Origin: Plantago major | Taxonomy: Eukaryota > Streptophyta > Magnoliopsida > Lamiales > Plantaginaceae | Assembly (NCBI GenBank): GCA_026545765.1 | Contig: CM048841.1 | Location: forward strand, 64,865,354 to 64,929,353 | Direction: 5' to 3' | DNA length: 64,000 bases | Shown: positions 22,085 to 34,450 of the stretch, piece after piece | How positions within the stretch are numbered: position 1 is the stretch's first letter | Layout: each line of letters begins with the position of its first letter | The notes under the pieces: model-generated | The model's input: the letters and a program-made list of their open reading frames with translations, nothing else | Databases searched by the model: none | What the model was told of the DNA's origin: nothing | Position numbers and translations under genes: made by a program

Positions 22085-22960
22085 GTGCTTTACATAATAT
22101 ATATATGGATGGATGGATGGATTAGGTTTTAATATGCTAAATGCACTCGGTCCTCATGGTCGGTTGCCTCTAGATCAAAGTACTGTTCGGCCTAATAAAC
22201 CCATTTACGCACTTGGGAAATTCGAGGTGAATTCCCCTAGGACCCCGATTCTCATCCCTATCGTATCCTCTCCCCAGATTAGTCGGACGAACTTGATACT
22301 CTCCATCCAACTCGCTTCCCTCACCATACCTAGCACTCTTGGTTTGTTGTTTGATCGGTTCGCGGAACGGATCTTAGTATTCTCCAAACCTTAAGTCTCC
22401 CTTCTTTCATGTGCCTCTCTCTGTTACTTCAGCATCCACTCCTTCCCAAAACGCCTCGAAGTTTCGATCAAAGTTTCCTCCTACTATCTCCTTGTCACTT
22501 TCCGATTCTCAGAATAGTTCCAGTTGCCCTTTAGCCTTCTTCCGTGCAATCCTCATCACTCCAGCTTCCCATGGGCCAATTTTAGGCCTTCTACCTTCTC
22601 TTCGCCTTTCCCCCGTTCAGATCTGGATCAAATTCACCCAGTCCCTTCCTTGGAAGTTTCCCTACCATTGACGTCTCTCCCCTTTAAAACCCTTCCGCAT
22701 ATACACGAATCCGTGAGGACCCTTGCATGTCTGGAATAGCATTAAGCTCCATATTGGGATCGACCTCATGCGTAGGAAGCACGTTGTCGAGCTGGTTGGC
22801 GCGTGTGGTTGACGCGTTATCGTGCAGTGTTTCGGCCGCTTCCTGCCCTCCCTTGCTTGCCTTGAATATCCCTTCCAGCAGTGCCTTTATCAGAGTACTA
22901 ATAATCCCACGACCAGGCTTTGAGGCCAAGTGATGGAATCCATGTTTGAGATTCATGAAC
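22085..22960. other. Unidentified GC-richer block with broken frames
   Basis: This block is less AT-rich than its surroundings and has open stretches on both strands (plus 22113-22394; minus 22684-22956). On the minus strand several blocks are separated by stops and are rich in charged residues, as in a decayed transposon ORF, but no motif is recognisable. It is flanked by a tatggatggatggatgg microsatellite at 22106. I do not assign a function. Confidence 0.35.
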
Positions 22961-24484
22961 TAACAAGTAAAGAAGAATGAATTTAGCAAAACTAACCCAT
23001 AAAAGCCGAATTACGAAGAACTTGTGGCGCCGGATCACGTCTAACACAAGGTTAGCACTAACAGAAAGTAAATCTCAACATAGGAATACCTAAATCGGTA
23101 AACAAGCTTTCACACGGGAACACGTCTTTCAACATAAACAACATATCATTCTTTGTCATGCTAATCAAGACATAATTTAATTGGTAAAAATGAAATTGAA
23201 AGAGATTTATTAGAGATTCTGGAGATCTTCTACACTATTATGCCAACACAAAAGATGACGGTTGCTCAAATCCTAGGCCTGATACTATTGTGATGGGCCG
23301 CTTGGCCGGTTCCCATCGGTTTGCTTGTGTGAATTTCGCAAAATTATGTAATACGGACCTCAAATGTTTGATTGACTTTATGCTTTTTAGATGTGAGCAA
23401 TGGATTTCACAAATGTTATCTTACACTTTTCGTCTGAACATAACTGAACTGAACTAATTTGAACTGAACTGAATGGAATTGAAATGAACTTAAATTGTAG
23501 TATGAAAAACAACTAAGCAGAACTGAAATTAATGAGTTTCTGATGGAAATAATATAGGCTAAATATGTTTTCCAATTCATAACATGTCATCATTTCATAT
23601 GGTTTTACATCTGTTTGTAAAGTGCGTGCTGGTCTACTCTTTGTTGAAAAGGGAAGAATGATTGCGCATATTCTCCATTTCGTAATTATCTCAAGCTTTA
23701 CACATATATAGTACTGCTGCATATTCAAAGACTTCATGGTGGAAGAAAACCAGTTCACGCATGGATAGATCGATGAGGTCCATGAACAAAGTTGTGGCAA
23801 CCTACAACTTTACTTTTACAAAGTAACTTTGTAATCCAAATATTGTTTAATAAGATCTTAAAGATAGGGAATATTTCACCAATTCAAACCTACTTTACAA
23901 CTTTGCCTTTACAAGTTAGCTAATTTTGGATTGATATAGGATAATATTGGGCATAATGTGTTTTTAGTGTGATATCTTAAATCATCTTTAACAGTTATAT
24001 TAGAGCTCCCAAATTGGGTATCAATGCTACATAAGAGTTATTATAAGTCATAACGCCCCGAGTCCATCACAGTTTTTTATAAACTGCAATGCAAGTAATA
24101 TGTTGGCTCACAAACCAACCCATGTCACTTACGGTATATTTTAATTCCACTCATGCTTCCACATCGAGAAAATAATCAGTGGATCATCTATTATAAGATT
24201 GTTTCAGAACTACTACGCTTAACTCTAAAATTATTATAGGTGAATTTCTGATAGTAAAAGTGCATATTGTTATTACGGATAACATTTTCAATTCTTTTAA
24301 TTAACATCTCTTGAACTTTGGGCAATACAAATCTTAGCTGTAAAGTCCATACTGGAGCTATACATCTCATTTTGGAGTTTCACTGCTCCTACTCAGAGTT
24401 GTTACAATTGTCACGTTGGTGACCAAAGTAACAGATAATATCACATATTTATCACATATTGATTAACATCGAAAAATGATATGG
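22961..24484. other. Intergenic spacer
   Basis: AT-rich, no gene seen. An (aactg)n-type microsatellite lies at about 23443-23490. At 23276-23290 the minus strand reads TAGTATCAGGCC, a weak match to a tRNA-Met primer site, without supporting LTRs. Confidence 0.45.
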
Positions 24485-24546
24485 TACTCCCACCATCCTT
24501 ATAATAATATAGTATTAATTTACCATTTTGAATGTCTCATTTATAA
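24485..24546. mobile_element. Stowaway-like left-end fragment
   Basis: gtactcccaccatccttata at 24484 resembles a mariner-type MITE terminus. It is broken off by the next repeat, and no right end was found. Confidence 0.35.
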
Positions 24547-24989
24547 TGTAGCGCCCTGATTTTGAAAAGACGAATTAAAGAAAATAAAAATCACGCTAGC
24601 ACTACAAGAAAACATGAAATTAGAGACGGATTTTATCCGTCTCTAATTAGCGACGAATCGGCACTAATTAGAGACGGATAAATCCGTCTCTAGCTGTAAA
24701 AATTAAAAAAAAAAGGGAAATTTCAATTTAGAGACGGATAACTTTATCCGTATCTAAATTAGAGACGGATAAATCTATCCGTCTCTAAATCTATCCGAAA
24801 CCCTAATTTAACCCTCCTTCCTCCTCCCACCATCTCCATTTCTCCTCCTACCATTCCCACCATCTCCATTTCACCTCCCACCACCACACCCATCCACCAC
24901 CACCATCCACCTCCCTGCCACCACCACCACCATCCACCTCCCCACCACCACCACCCTTCCACCACCACCACCATTTTTATTGAATTGTA

Positions 24990-25155
24990 ACAGAAGCGGT
25001 AGAGGACGGAGGTAGGGCAGACGTGGAGGAGAATGACGGCGTCGCCAGGGCATTGGCGGTGAGGGTTTCGGGAGTGAAGCGAGGGGAGGAGGAGCGGATT
25101 AGATCGGCGGGAGGTTGTTTTCCGGCGAGGCGTGATGCATTTTCACCAGATCTGC
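24990..25155. other. GC-rich segment carried by CACTA no. 2
   Basis: A GC-rich stretch with a codon-like look (gcgaggggaggaggagcgga, atcggcgggaggttg) in an otherwise low-complexity element. It could be a captured host-gene fragment, but no protein family is recognisable. Confidence 0.35.
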
Positions 25156-25164
25156 CCACCTGTT

Positions 25165-25186
25165 AGATATTTTGTTAGAAATATCT
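25165..25186 (+). promoter_or_regulatory. Inverted evening-element-like pair at the LTR start
   Basis: AGATATTTT (25165-25173) and AAATATCT (25179-25186) face each other across five bases. AAAATATCT is the plant evening element bound by CCA1/LHY/RVE proteins. The same arrangement is in the LTRs at 37631 and 63490 and, on the minus strand, at the end of 44561-46202. Function is inference. Confidence 0.45.
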
Positions 25187-25890
25187 GTTTAGATTTTGAT
25201 TAGCAACATGATGACTTATTTTAGTCTCAGAAAGGTGATTAGTACTCTTGGTTCACTTGAACATTGTAAAAGAGGAAACCCACTAAGTATGATAGTCTAG
25301 CTAATCTTGTATAGAATGTTAGGTCTCAAAATGTAATTTTTATTTTATGTAAGAGAAGACCAAGAAGAAGACATCCAAGCAGAAAGCTCAACGACATTGA
25401 AGACTTGAAGAAAACTGCACAAGATTGCTGAATCTGATTGTTCAGATATCTTAGCCAGATATCTTAAAGACACGAATAGTTTCAAACAAACTATGTCACA
25501 AGAGATATCTGAGAAATAAGATACATATCTGAAAACAAGGAAAGTGTCCACAGATATCTATTCTCAGATACCTTGAGCTTTAACCACGTTTCTGAAAGAG
25601 AAATATATATTGCAAACAAAGTTGTTTCAATAAATACAAGTGATATCTGAAGAATGAAGATAAGGACGTGCAAAGAATCAGACAACACTAGTCTCTGATA
25701 CAAAGCATAGTTCCGTTGACACTGCAGGACAAAAGTATAGTACAATGCATTTAATGCACGGACAGAGATGTCTGAATAAAAGCAACGGCAACTTCTGAGA
25801 AGAAGACAAAACTCACATAAGATTATACACAGATATCGATAGTTTGAATTTGAGCCTAACGGATACTATTCAAACGGCACTCAAATTCAT

Positions 25891-25900
25891 CTATAAATAT
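25891..25900 (+). promoter_or_regulatory. LTR TATA box
   Basis: ctataaatat, repeated at about 38359 in the 3' LTR. Transcription would start some 30 bases downstream. Confidence 0.6.
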
Positions 25901-26195
25901 CAACACTTAGACTGATTGAGAAGACACCTTAGACACACGACATAACTTGAAAACGATGAACGTCTTTCTCTCTCAAAGCAACTTACTTACTCACAAAGCT
26001 TTTTGTTGCGACCAAAGCTTTTGATCTTGAGTAAACACTGAATTTCTAAGTGTCCTGATCCTAAACAAGCAAAGCTATCTGTGAAGGAGTTGAATCAAAA
26101 GATCAACTATCTGAGATTCATTCTCTTGAACAGATATCATAAGACTTGGGTCAGTAAAATCGAACAAGATACCATACGCTGTAAAGTGTATTAAG

Positions 26196-27685
26196 AAGGA
26201 TTGTCCTGCCCTCAACAAACTAAGGACAGGCGACAAGAAAGATAGAAGAATCTTCAGAAGAAGCCAGAAAGCTTTGTTAACTGAAGAAAGAAAGAAAATC
26301 CAAATTCAACTGGATGCTCTAGACGTTGAGACAGATTCTGAAGATGACAATTCAGATGATTCAACCCTACCATCACCAGAATTATGTGGAGTTACTCATG
26401 ATATAATCGACTTCGGCCTCAAGAAGAATGAAATGTGTGGAGTTGCTGAAATTGACGGACCAGACATCTCCAACATAGAAAAGCATCTTATGGTGATGAG
26501 GTAACATACTTCTTGCTACACTTATGAAAGTGATGAAGAGGAAATAAAAAATCTAGAAAATCTCAGGAAAGAACTTGACATCTATGAAAGAGAATTTCTA
26601 ATGATCCGAGCTAGAGCCGAAAACCTTGAAGAAGAAAAGAATTCTCTTGAAAAGGAAAATTCTCAATTAGTTAAAGAATCTGAGAGAAAGGATGCTGAAA
26701 ATGCATTTCTCAAAGCTCAGATATCTGAGACTAAAAAGTCACATGAAGAAGCAATGGCTGAGTTACGAAAGAATTATGAAAATCTTCTTTCTGAAAACAA
26801 GGAACTCAAGAAGAAAGAACTATCTTTTCAATCTTATGCCAAAGCTAGTGACACTCTTACTGAAGTACAATCTTACTTAAGAGATCCTTCAGAAAAGAAA
26901 GGACTTGGGCTGAATACAGATGATTGTTCTATCACTCTGAATAAGAGTAAGGAGAAAAGAACATTTGTAAGTACTCAGCAAGACGGTTCCCATGCAATCT
27001 ATAGTATCGGTGAAAAGACAAAGATTGTTGACAAAGGAAAGGCAGTTGCGACTAACCTTTGTGGGAAAAACAAGTCAAAAACAAAACTGTTGGGTACGTC
27101 TCTGAAAAGAAACACAACACTGAAAAGTGTAAGCACCCACAGTGCTATGTCTCTCAAAAAGGTAGAATCAGAGCCGGCAAATTCTCCCATGTCACTTTTT
27201 CTGGAAAGAAATTGGATCAACCAGAGACTAGCAAAGCTGCTGAGAAAAGATCTCAGATAGCTTCAAGTGCTCGAAACGGTATTGGCTACAAAGGCATCGG
27301 AAAACAACTTGCTCATGAGTACAAGCAGGAGCAAGAACGATGGTGAAAGCTAGAATTGCTCAAAGCAATTATCAAGTGGAAGTTAAATCAAGCCATTGAA
27401 AATCAATGCCGTGGTTAGAAGAAATGCAAGGAAGGCTAAGTTTGAAAAGCAAACTGAAACCCGACAGTATCTGAAAGCATCATATGGAGCACCTAGGAGC
27501 ACACCAAGGAAGAAAATAATTCTTACTAATGATAACATTCATTCAAATAGAATTCCTCCTTACGTTCTGCTGGGACAAAGCATGTTTCAAAGAAATTCAC
27601 TCAAAAATAGATTCCTACTGGAAGAACTTTTAATTCTGACGGTTCCATCAAAGATATGAGAACCTAATCTCCTGTTTCCTGTTAT
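26196..27685 (+). pseudogene. Copy 1 gag remnant (C-terminal, coiled coil)
   Basis: The open pieces are 26274-26504 (acidic), 26601-27260 and 27059-27659. The middle piece is a clear coiled coil (ENLEEEKNSLEKENSQLVKE near its start), followed by SFQSYAKASDTL, a block often seen near the end of sirevirus gag. The N-terminal capsid part is deleted, and no intact CCHC knuckle was found. Stops and shifts interrupt it. Confidence 0.75.
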
Positions 27686-28075
27686 GTGCAGAATGCTTCC
27701 TGGACTAAAGCACAATGGCTATTTGATAGTGGATGCGGAAAGCACATGACAGGAGACAAAGCAAATCTGGTTGATTACAAAGCTTGCAACACAGGACCAG
27801 ATATCAGATTTGCTGGAGGAGTATTAAATCCCTCTCTGGGATTTGGCAACGTCAAATTAGGGACTTTAACAATCACTGACGTATTACATGTTAAGGATTT
27901 GAAATATAATCTATTTAGCATGAGCTAGTTTGCAGACAAGGGTTTTACTATAAAATTCAAAGCTAAATACTGCAAACTAATTGACAATGAATCAAAGCAG
28001 ACAGTCTTAGTTGGTCGGCGGAAAGGCAGTCTTTATGTTGCTGATTGGGCATATGACACAACTGAAGAATGTCTC
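27686..28075 (+). pseudogene. Copy 1 aspartic protease
   Basis: WLFDSGCGKHMTG carries the catalytic D-S-G. ITDVLHVKDLKYNLFSMS is the usual protease C-terminal block, followed by an in-frame TAG at 27926-27928. The frame continues beyond the stop (FADKGFTIKF). Confidence 0.88.
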
Positions 28076-29032
28076 ATGGTGAGTCAATCTGGTCACACAG
28101 AAGAGCACTGGTTATGGCACAAAAGAATGAGTCACTTGAACTTCAAAACCCTGAATAGACTTGCCAAGAAAGAGTTAGTGGTTGGTCTTCCCAGAACATC
28201 TTTCAGAAAGGATGGTATCTGTTCTGCCTGTCAGATGGGGAAACAATCTAAGATCTCTTTCAAGTGCAAAATCAGACACTCTAGTGTTGGACCACTGCAA
28301 CTTTTACACATGGATCTATTTGAATCATCTGTAACTAGTTATGCAGGAAAGAAGTATGGTTTGGTTGTTGTAGATGACTTCTCAAGATTCACTTGGGTTG
28401 TCTTTCTGAAACACAAATCTGATGCCAGGGTGGAGATACCAAACTTGCTGAAAAAGCTTGAAGTCATGAAAAATGACAAGGTATCTGCAATCAGAACAGA
28501 CCATGGTACTGAGTTTGTCAACCAGTACATAAAGGAGTTTTGTACCTGCAAAGGTATACAACACCAACTTTCCTCTGTAAGAACACCTCAACAAAATGGT
28601 GTTGCAGAAAGGAAAAACAGAACCCTTAAAGAAGCTGCAAGGACAATGCTAGCTGACACTGAAATAAGTGAAATTTATTGGGTTGAAGCTGTAAACACAG
28701 CTTGCTACACTCAGAACAGATGTTTGATAAACAAACACCATGACAGGACCCCCTATGAAATCTTGGTTGGTAGACCCCCTAATATCAAACATCTGAGAGT
28801 ATTTGGTTGTAGATGTTTTGTTCTAAACAATGGGAAAGATTATCTGAGAACATTTCAACCAAAGGCAGATGAAGGTGTTTTTCTTGGCTATTCCACAAAC
28901 AGCAATGCTTATAGAGTTTACAACAAAGAACAAAGAAAATTGAAGAATCAGTTCATGTTGTATTCTATGAAGGAAATAAGAAAACACCTCCTATTGATGA
29001 ACTCTCAGAAAGGTTCAAAGAACTATTTCTGA
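28076..29032 (+). pseudogene. Copy 1 integrase
   Basis: The zinc-binding part has HKRMSHLNF and CSACQMGKQSK. The catalytic core has HMDLFESS, RTDHGTEF and NGVAERKNR; the second aspartate and the glutamate are 35 residues apart as required. The C-terminal block is HLRVFGCRCFV...FLGYSTNSNAYRVYN. It ends by frameshift near 28940. Core residues look intact. Confidence 0.92.
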
Positions 29033-29040
29033 GGGATCCT

Positions 29041-31047
29041 AAAGAAGAATCCTCAGAAAGGAAAAACATCATTATGGAAAGTGAGGATGACGCTGACGTA
29101 GAAAAGCTTGAAAAGCCTAGTAACAACAAGATGACTCACAAACATGATGAGGAATTTCCTATGAGTTTTCCAGAAATGGAACAGGTTACTGAGAACCTTC
29201 ATCATGAAGAGGTATCTGAAAATAAGAATGCTGAAATGCATGTCTCAGATATCTATAACACTGAAAAAGTGTCAGATATCCATGACATCTCCCATATGTC
29301 AGATATCTCAGATACTAAAAAAGTATCAAATCAAAATCTTAGTGATTCACATTCAGATCACCTGGATATTGATCCTACTAGCACTAAACCTATGATGAAA
29401 TGGATCAAAGATCATCCTACAAAGGATATAATTGGACCGATTAATCAGGGTGTTAGGACTAGGAGAGCAATAGCTGAAAATGCTAACTCTGTCTTTGGAT
29501 GTTTCATCTCGAATATTGAACCTAAAAATATTGAAGAAGCATTAGGAGACCAAGACTGGATCTCTGCAATGCAAGAAGAGTTGGATCAATTTGAGAGAAA
29601 CAAAGTCTGGAAACTAGTTCCATTTATAGAAGGAATATCTGTGATTGGAACTAAATGGGTTTTCAGAAACAAGATGAATGAGTCTGGTGAAATAACCAGA
29701 AACAAAGCAAGATGGTTGCCAAGGGATTTACTCAGACTGAAGGCTTAGATTTTGACAAGTCATATGCACCAGTTGCCATATTGGATGCAATAAGACTCTT
29801 TCTAGCCTTTGCAGCTCATAAAGATTTCAAAGTTTATCAGATGGATGTCAAAAGTGCATTCCTAAACGGTGAACTTGCAGAAGAAGTTTATGTTGAGCAA
29901 CCACCTGGCTTTGAAGTTTCCTCAGAAAGTAGAATGGTCTATAAACTACAAAAAGCTCTGTATGGACTGAAACAGGCTCCAAGAGCATGGTATGACACTT
30001 TGGCCAAATACCTTTTGAAAAGTGGTTTCAAGAAAGGTGAAGTTGATAAAACTTTATTTACCTTAAATCATGATGGGAAACTACTCTTAGTTCAAGTATA
30101 TGTTGATGACATCATATTTGGATCTAAGGACAAGCAACTTTGTAATGACTTTGCAAATCTCATGAAAAGCAAGTTTGAGATGAGCATGATGGGAGAAATG
30201 AATTATTTCCTAGGATTGCAAGTCAAGCAAATCAATGATGGAATATTCATTAGTCAAACAAAGTATGCAAAAGATATGCTCACAAAATTCAATCTTAAGC
30301 CTTCTGAAAAGAATGCTAAGATACCTATGAGCATTGGAACCAAAATGACCTATACTGAATCAGATAAGAGTGTTGAAGAACATAAGTATAGGAAATTGAT
30401 AGGTTCACTACTTTACCTCACTGAAAGTAGACCTGATATTCAATATGCCGTTGGAGTATGTGCTAGATTTCAGACAAATCCAATGCAAACACACTACAAC
30501 ATTGCTTTGAAAATATTAAGGTATGTAAAGGGTACAGTAGATGTAGGATTGTGGTATCCTAAAGAAAGTGGATTGAGTTTAGCTGGGTACTTTATCGATT
30601 ATCTTTGGATCATTGCTTGATAGGAAAAGCACCTCAGGAACTTGTCAATTTCTGGGTACTAGACTTATCTCATGGTTTAGCAAGAAGCAAAACTCAATTG
30701 CAACTTCTACCACAGAGGCTGAATATATTGCTGCTGGTTGTTGTGCAACACAAATTCTGTGGATACAACAACAACTTAAAGACTATGGACTCGATGAGAA
30801 GAAAACTCCCATTTTCTGTGACAACACAAGTGCTATTACATTACGTAATCCTAAATTTCATGCCAGAACAAAGCACATTGATGTTAGACATCACCTCATC
30901 AGAGACCATGTTGAAAAAGGCAATATAGAGATACTCAAGATTGGCACTGAAGACCAACTTGCAGATATCTTCACTAAGCCACTACAAGAAAGTAGATTCT
31001 TAGCCTTAAGACATAGTCTTGGACTAATGGAACTACCAATGAACTGA
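29041..31047 (+). pseudogene. Copy 1 reverse transcriptase and RNase H
   Basis: Three pieces are out of frame with one another. 29074-29748 is an acidic linker and the RT start ([17 protein letters not shown]). 29712-30620 has [35 protein letters not shown] and YVDDIIFGS. 30613-31047 is RNase H with [28 protein letters not shown] and a final LADIFTKPL. Catalytic residues are present; two frameshifts (about 29712 and 30600) break it. Confidence 0.92.
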
Positions 31048-31834
31048 AAAGTTCATATATCTGGAACGGCATCCAGAGAAGAGGTATCTCGAACGGTATC
31101 CGTAAAAGAGAAAGAGAAATGGAACGGTATCCGTAAGTCAAAAGGCTAAAGAGCAAAAAGATAGCTTAAGATCTGTGAGACAGGAACTCAGATATCTGAA
31201 TCACTCTATAAACGGGGAACACAAAAGAGAATAGTATAACTATCTGCAGTCAACTACTCTCTTGAAACTCGCATTATTTCTATCTTGATGAAAAACTTGG
31301 AAAAATCCTAAGTATAAGACAGATTAAGATGCTAGAAAGGTCCTTGGTCATACAGAATTGTGATTCAGATAGCAAGTCGCCAAAATTCATTAAATGGGCA
31401 CAATTACACTTGCTGATTGTGATCATTGCTGGAGAAGCAATGGTGACCCTTGATGAAGTTAAGCGATTGATCTGTACGGTGGAAATTAATTCACAGTAAA
31501 TAGTGGACTGTTGAAATTCAGACATGGCCCACTAAGCATTTAATGCCGAACTAGCTTTTGCTCACGCTTGCAAATCACAGATACGCATACACAAAAATCA
31601 ATTTGTATGTATTTGTCTGTTGGGATTCAACTGCTATATATATAGGATTTTGGCAAATGAAATCACTTTTGCCTAATCCGAAATTTCATCTTGCACAAGA
31701 ATAGCAAATCCTTCTCTTGATTCTCTGCAAACCCTCTACAATTTCTGCAAATCAAGATCAAGTTTTTCTGAAAAGAATCACTGAATCAAATCTCTTTCAA
31801 ACACCAATTTCAAATCCCTACACTATATAAAGAG
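31048..31834 (+). promoter_or_regulatory. Inter-ORF region with an internal TATA-like box
   Basis: This is non-coding sequence between pol and the extra ORF. gctatatatataggattttg at about 31633-31652 is about 190 bp before the ATG at 31835 and is conserved in copies 2 (52346-52359) and 3 (57478-57493). A second ctatataaag sits directly before the ATG. These could drive a separate mRNA; this is inference. Confidence 0.4.
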
Positions 31835-33728
31835 ATGGCCTCCAAGAACACTTCAACACAGAAATCTCAATCCTCCACTGGTACTGCTGAAAAGCAAGCA
31901 CCAGAGTTGGTTATTGTTAACAATCGACTGGTAGGAGTCTTTAATCCTGACCATTGGCTTCAAGTCACAGAATGATTTGGGGTGGTGCCATGGTTGCGGA
32001 ATACCTCACTGCTGCAATAGAAAACCAAACTGATAGAAAATTGATTCTTGACATGCTTAAAAAGGCACAAATCAAGGGTTTTCTATCTGCTCACCCAAGT
32101 GGAATTTCATCACTCGATGTGTTGGAATTTTACAACAACCTGTGATTATTTCTGTGTATCCGAAATAGTGTCTATCAAAACCTCACCCAAGGAAAGGAAA
32201 TCCTTCCGACTTAACAACTTTCAGAAAGTTGTTTGAGGTTCAAAATCTTGAAAGGATTTTGAAATAAACACCAAGGATGACGAACTCCTTGAAGGTGTTA
32301 AAGAACTTTCTGATGGGCGTGTGATCTTGAAAATCGATACACCCACCGAGTTCAAGCTTGTCGACATCCGAACCGGACATCCGTTGGTTCACCGATGTAC
32401 CGCTTGCATTCTTCACAGATGCTTTGATGGTCTACAAGGAGGTCTTGACGGATAAGCCAAGAACGATGGATCATGATGTTCTTGCTGAATCAACAAGACA
32501 AAAGGCTGGAAAACCCTTTTAACTGGGGAAAGTATGCCTTCATGAAATTCGTCAAGAAGATTCAAGGCTTCGAGCCTAAGATTGTCAAAGGACTAGCTGA
32601 GCCAAAGGCCACAGTAGGTTATGGTCTGAAGATATGCTACTTGCTGGAAAAGCTTGGCATTGAGCTCGAGAGACGCAATTGAAATAGCCAACAAGAATTT
32701 ACTCTACAAGTATGAGTATACAAATCGAAAAAAGGTTACCGGGTCTCGTAAAGGTCCTAAGAATAAAAATCAAAAAGATATCTGAAGAAAAGGTTGCGAC
32801 CAAGAAGCCCAGAACTTCAAGAAAGAAGTCTGCTGGCAAATCAGAAGACACACCCAAAGAGGTTGTCAATTCTCAGATATCTGCAGGCATTGCCGATGAA
32901 CTGATAATGGCAGATGAACTCATCAATGCTGCAAAAGAGTTATCAACTACTGAACAAGTAGACTCAGCAAGAGAAAGTGCTTTCAGAGATGTTGCGACTA
33001 ATGCAGAAAGCCTTGCTGATGAACTCATAAATGCTGCCAAGAGTGGTGAAAAGCACCAAGCCCCATCTGCAGAAACCGCAGGAGTTATGGACCAATCAGT
33101 TCCCAATGTTGATGAGAGCTCTGACAATGAAGATGATGAACTAGTCATCTCTCAATTCCTAGAAAGAACAAAGAGGGCTAAGGTTGCTGAAAAAGTAACT
33201 GGTGATAAGGTATCTGAAGAAGGACCTACACCACAGGTTGCTGAGACTATAGCAAAGGTTGTTGGTGCAAACACATCATCAGGGAATGATTCTCTTGAAC
33301 AACTTCACAAAGCCCTGATGAGTGGTATTTTAGTGTTGGCAGATGCTGATGGAAATGCCACATCTAAAAATCTGGAAGAACTTTCTACTGATCAATCTTC
33401 TGCTTCCAGACAACCACAACAACCACAAACACAACAACCACAACAGCCACAAGTGGTTGATGAAATGGTAAATGAACTCCATTTTGAATTACCAGCAATA
33501 CAATATGCTGAAGAAAATCCTGCAAATGAGCAGGTTCCCCAACTCACTGAGAGGGATCAAACTGAGACATCTACTCAGAATGATCAACCAGGGGAGGCAA
33601 CTGAGTTGCACACTCAGGAAAGGTGTGAAGTACCAGAAACTTCAAACAAAGAAACTGCACTAGGACAAGACGACCAATGTATAGAAAGGTTACAAGTTCC
33701 AGAGACCAATCAACCTGAAACTGCTCGG

Positions 33729-33812
33729 GTAAATGACTGGTTTAACTCTTACCTTGTGAAAAAATTTTATACTTATAAATCTTGTTATCTTATAAGAATT
33801 TCTTTGTTACAG
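33729..33812 (+). other. aORF intron 1, copy 1
   Basis: gtaaatgac...ttgttacag; 84 bp, phase 0, no in-frame stop. Counterparts are 50187-50269 (copy 2) and 59563-59644 (copy 3). Confidence 0.75.
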
Positions 33813-33920
33813 GCTGAGTTAGAAACGCAGAAACAAGAGGAAGCTGAGAAGCTTACCTCAGATACTGAAAAAGAGGTTCCTTCAACCTCAACTCTTGAGA
33901 AATCTGAGCCTGTGCCACAG

Positions 33921-33996
33921 GTAAATGTTTCTTAAAGAGAACTAACTTTTCAGTAAAAATGTTTGTATGCTCATTCATGATACATGTTTCTAACAG
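33921..33996 (+). other. aORF intron 2, copy 1
   Basis: gtaaatgtttc...tttctaacag; 76 bp, phase 0, with in-frame stops. The next exon begins GCTCCAACTGAG. Confidence 0.75.
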
Positions 33997-34098
33997 GCTC
34001 CAACTGAGATGGAAGAAGATAAGGCAGAAATGCCAAAGACAAACCCAGAAACCAACAAGGTTTCTGAAGAACACATCACTGAGCCTTCAAACTTGAAG

Positions 34099-34180
34099 GT
34101 ATATGACAATCAAGTGACAAATATTATTCATCCTGGGTTATCTTTTATCTCTTCTAATATTCAATACTTTCTACTTACAG
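34099..34180 (+). other. aORF intron 3, copy 1
   Basis: gtatatgac...ctacttacag; 82 bp, phase 0, polypyrimidine-rich 3' end. The counterparts in copies 2 and 3 are 49814-49897 and 59931-60014. Confidence 0.75.
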
Positions 34181-34333
34181 GCTATTTCAGAAGTAGAAAT
34201 GCAAGGGGATAAAGTTGCGACTTCCCCTGCATCAATGGAAATTGATGAAGCCCCTAAGGTTACATCACTCGAAAGAACACCAGAAACTGCACAAGTTTCT
34301 GAGAAAAATGAATCTGAGCTTCCTGTTGAGGAA

Positions 34334-34450
34334 GTTCAAGAAAGAAAGGTTGATGAGGACCAGACTTCCAAGTCTCCACCTCACAACAAGATATCTGAGA
34401 CACCAATCGTCTCAGTAGAACAAGTATCTGAGCCTGATGTTCTTACTCAG
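34334..34450 (+). other. aORF exon 5 of copy 1, flanking introns 4 and 5 missing
   Basis: Upstream the sequence reads gaggaa|gttcaag and downstream actcag|gctcaa, with no intron. Copies 2 and 3 have 89- and about 78-bp GT-AG introns at exactly these junctions. The exon is 117 bp, a multiple of three. Confidence 0.85.

Larger units (their letters stand above)
25161..26195 (+). repeat. 5' LTR of copy 1, 3'-truncated
   Basis: It matches 37631-38663 and then changes at gtgtattaag into gag sequence. The last ~665 bp of the LTR (38664-39329 equivalent), the leader and the primer site are missing. Confidence 0.92.

Noticed and set aside
22113..22394. Host gene in the 22-kb block
   Set aside because: No recognisable domain, competing frames on both strands, and no splice structure.
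24759..25053. Glycine/tryptophan/valine-rich minus-strand open frames
   Set aside because: They are translations of a (ccacca)n low-complexity tract within CACTA no. 2; no start context or domain.
31280..31525. Minus-strand frame between pol and aORF
   Set aside because: Shadow frame in non-coding sequence, interrupted in the other two copies.
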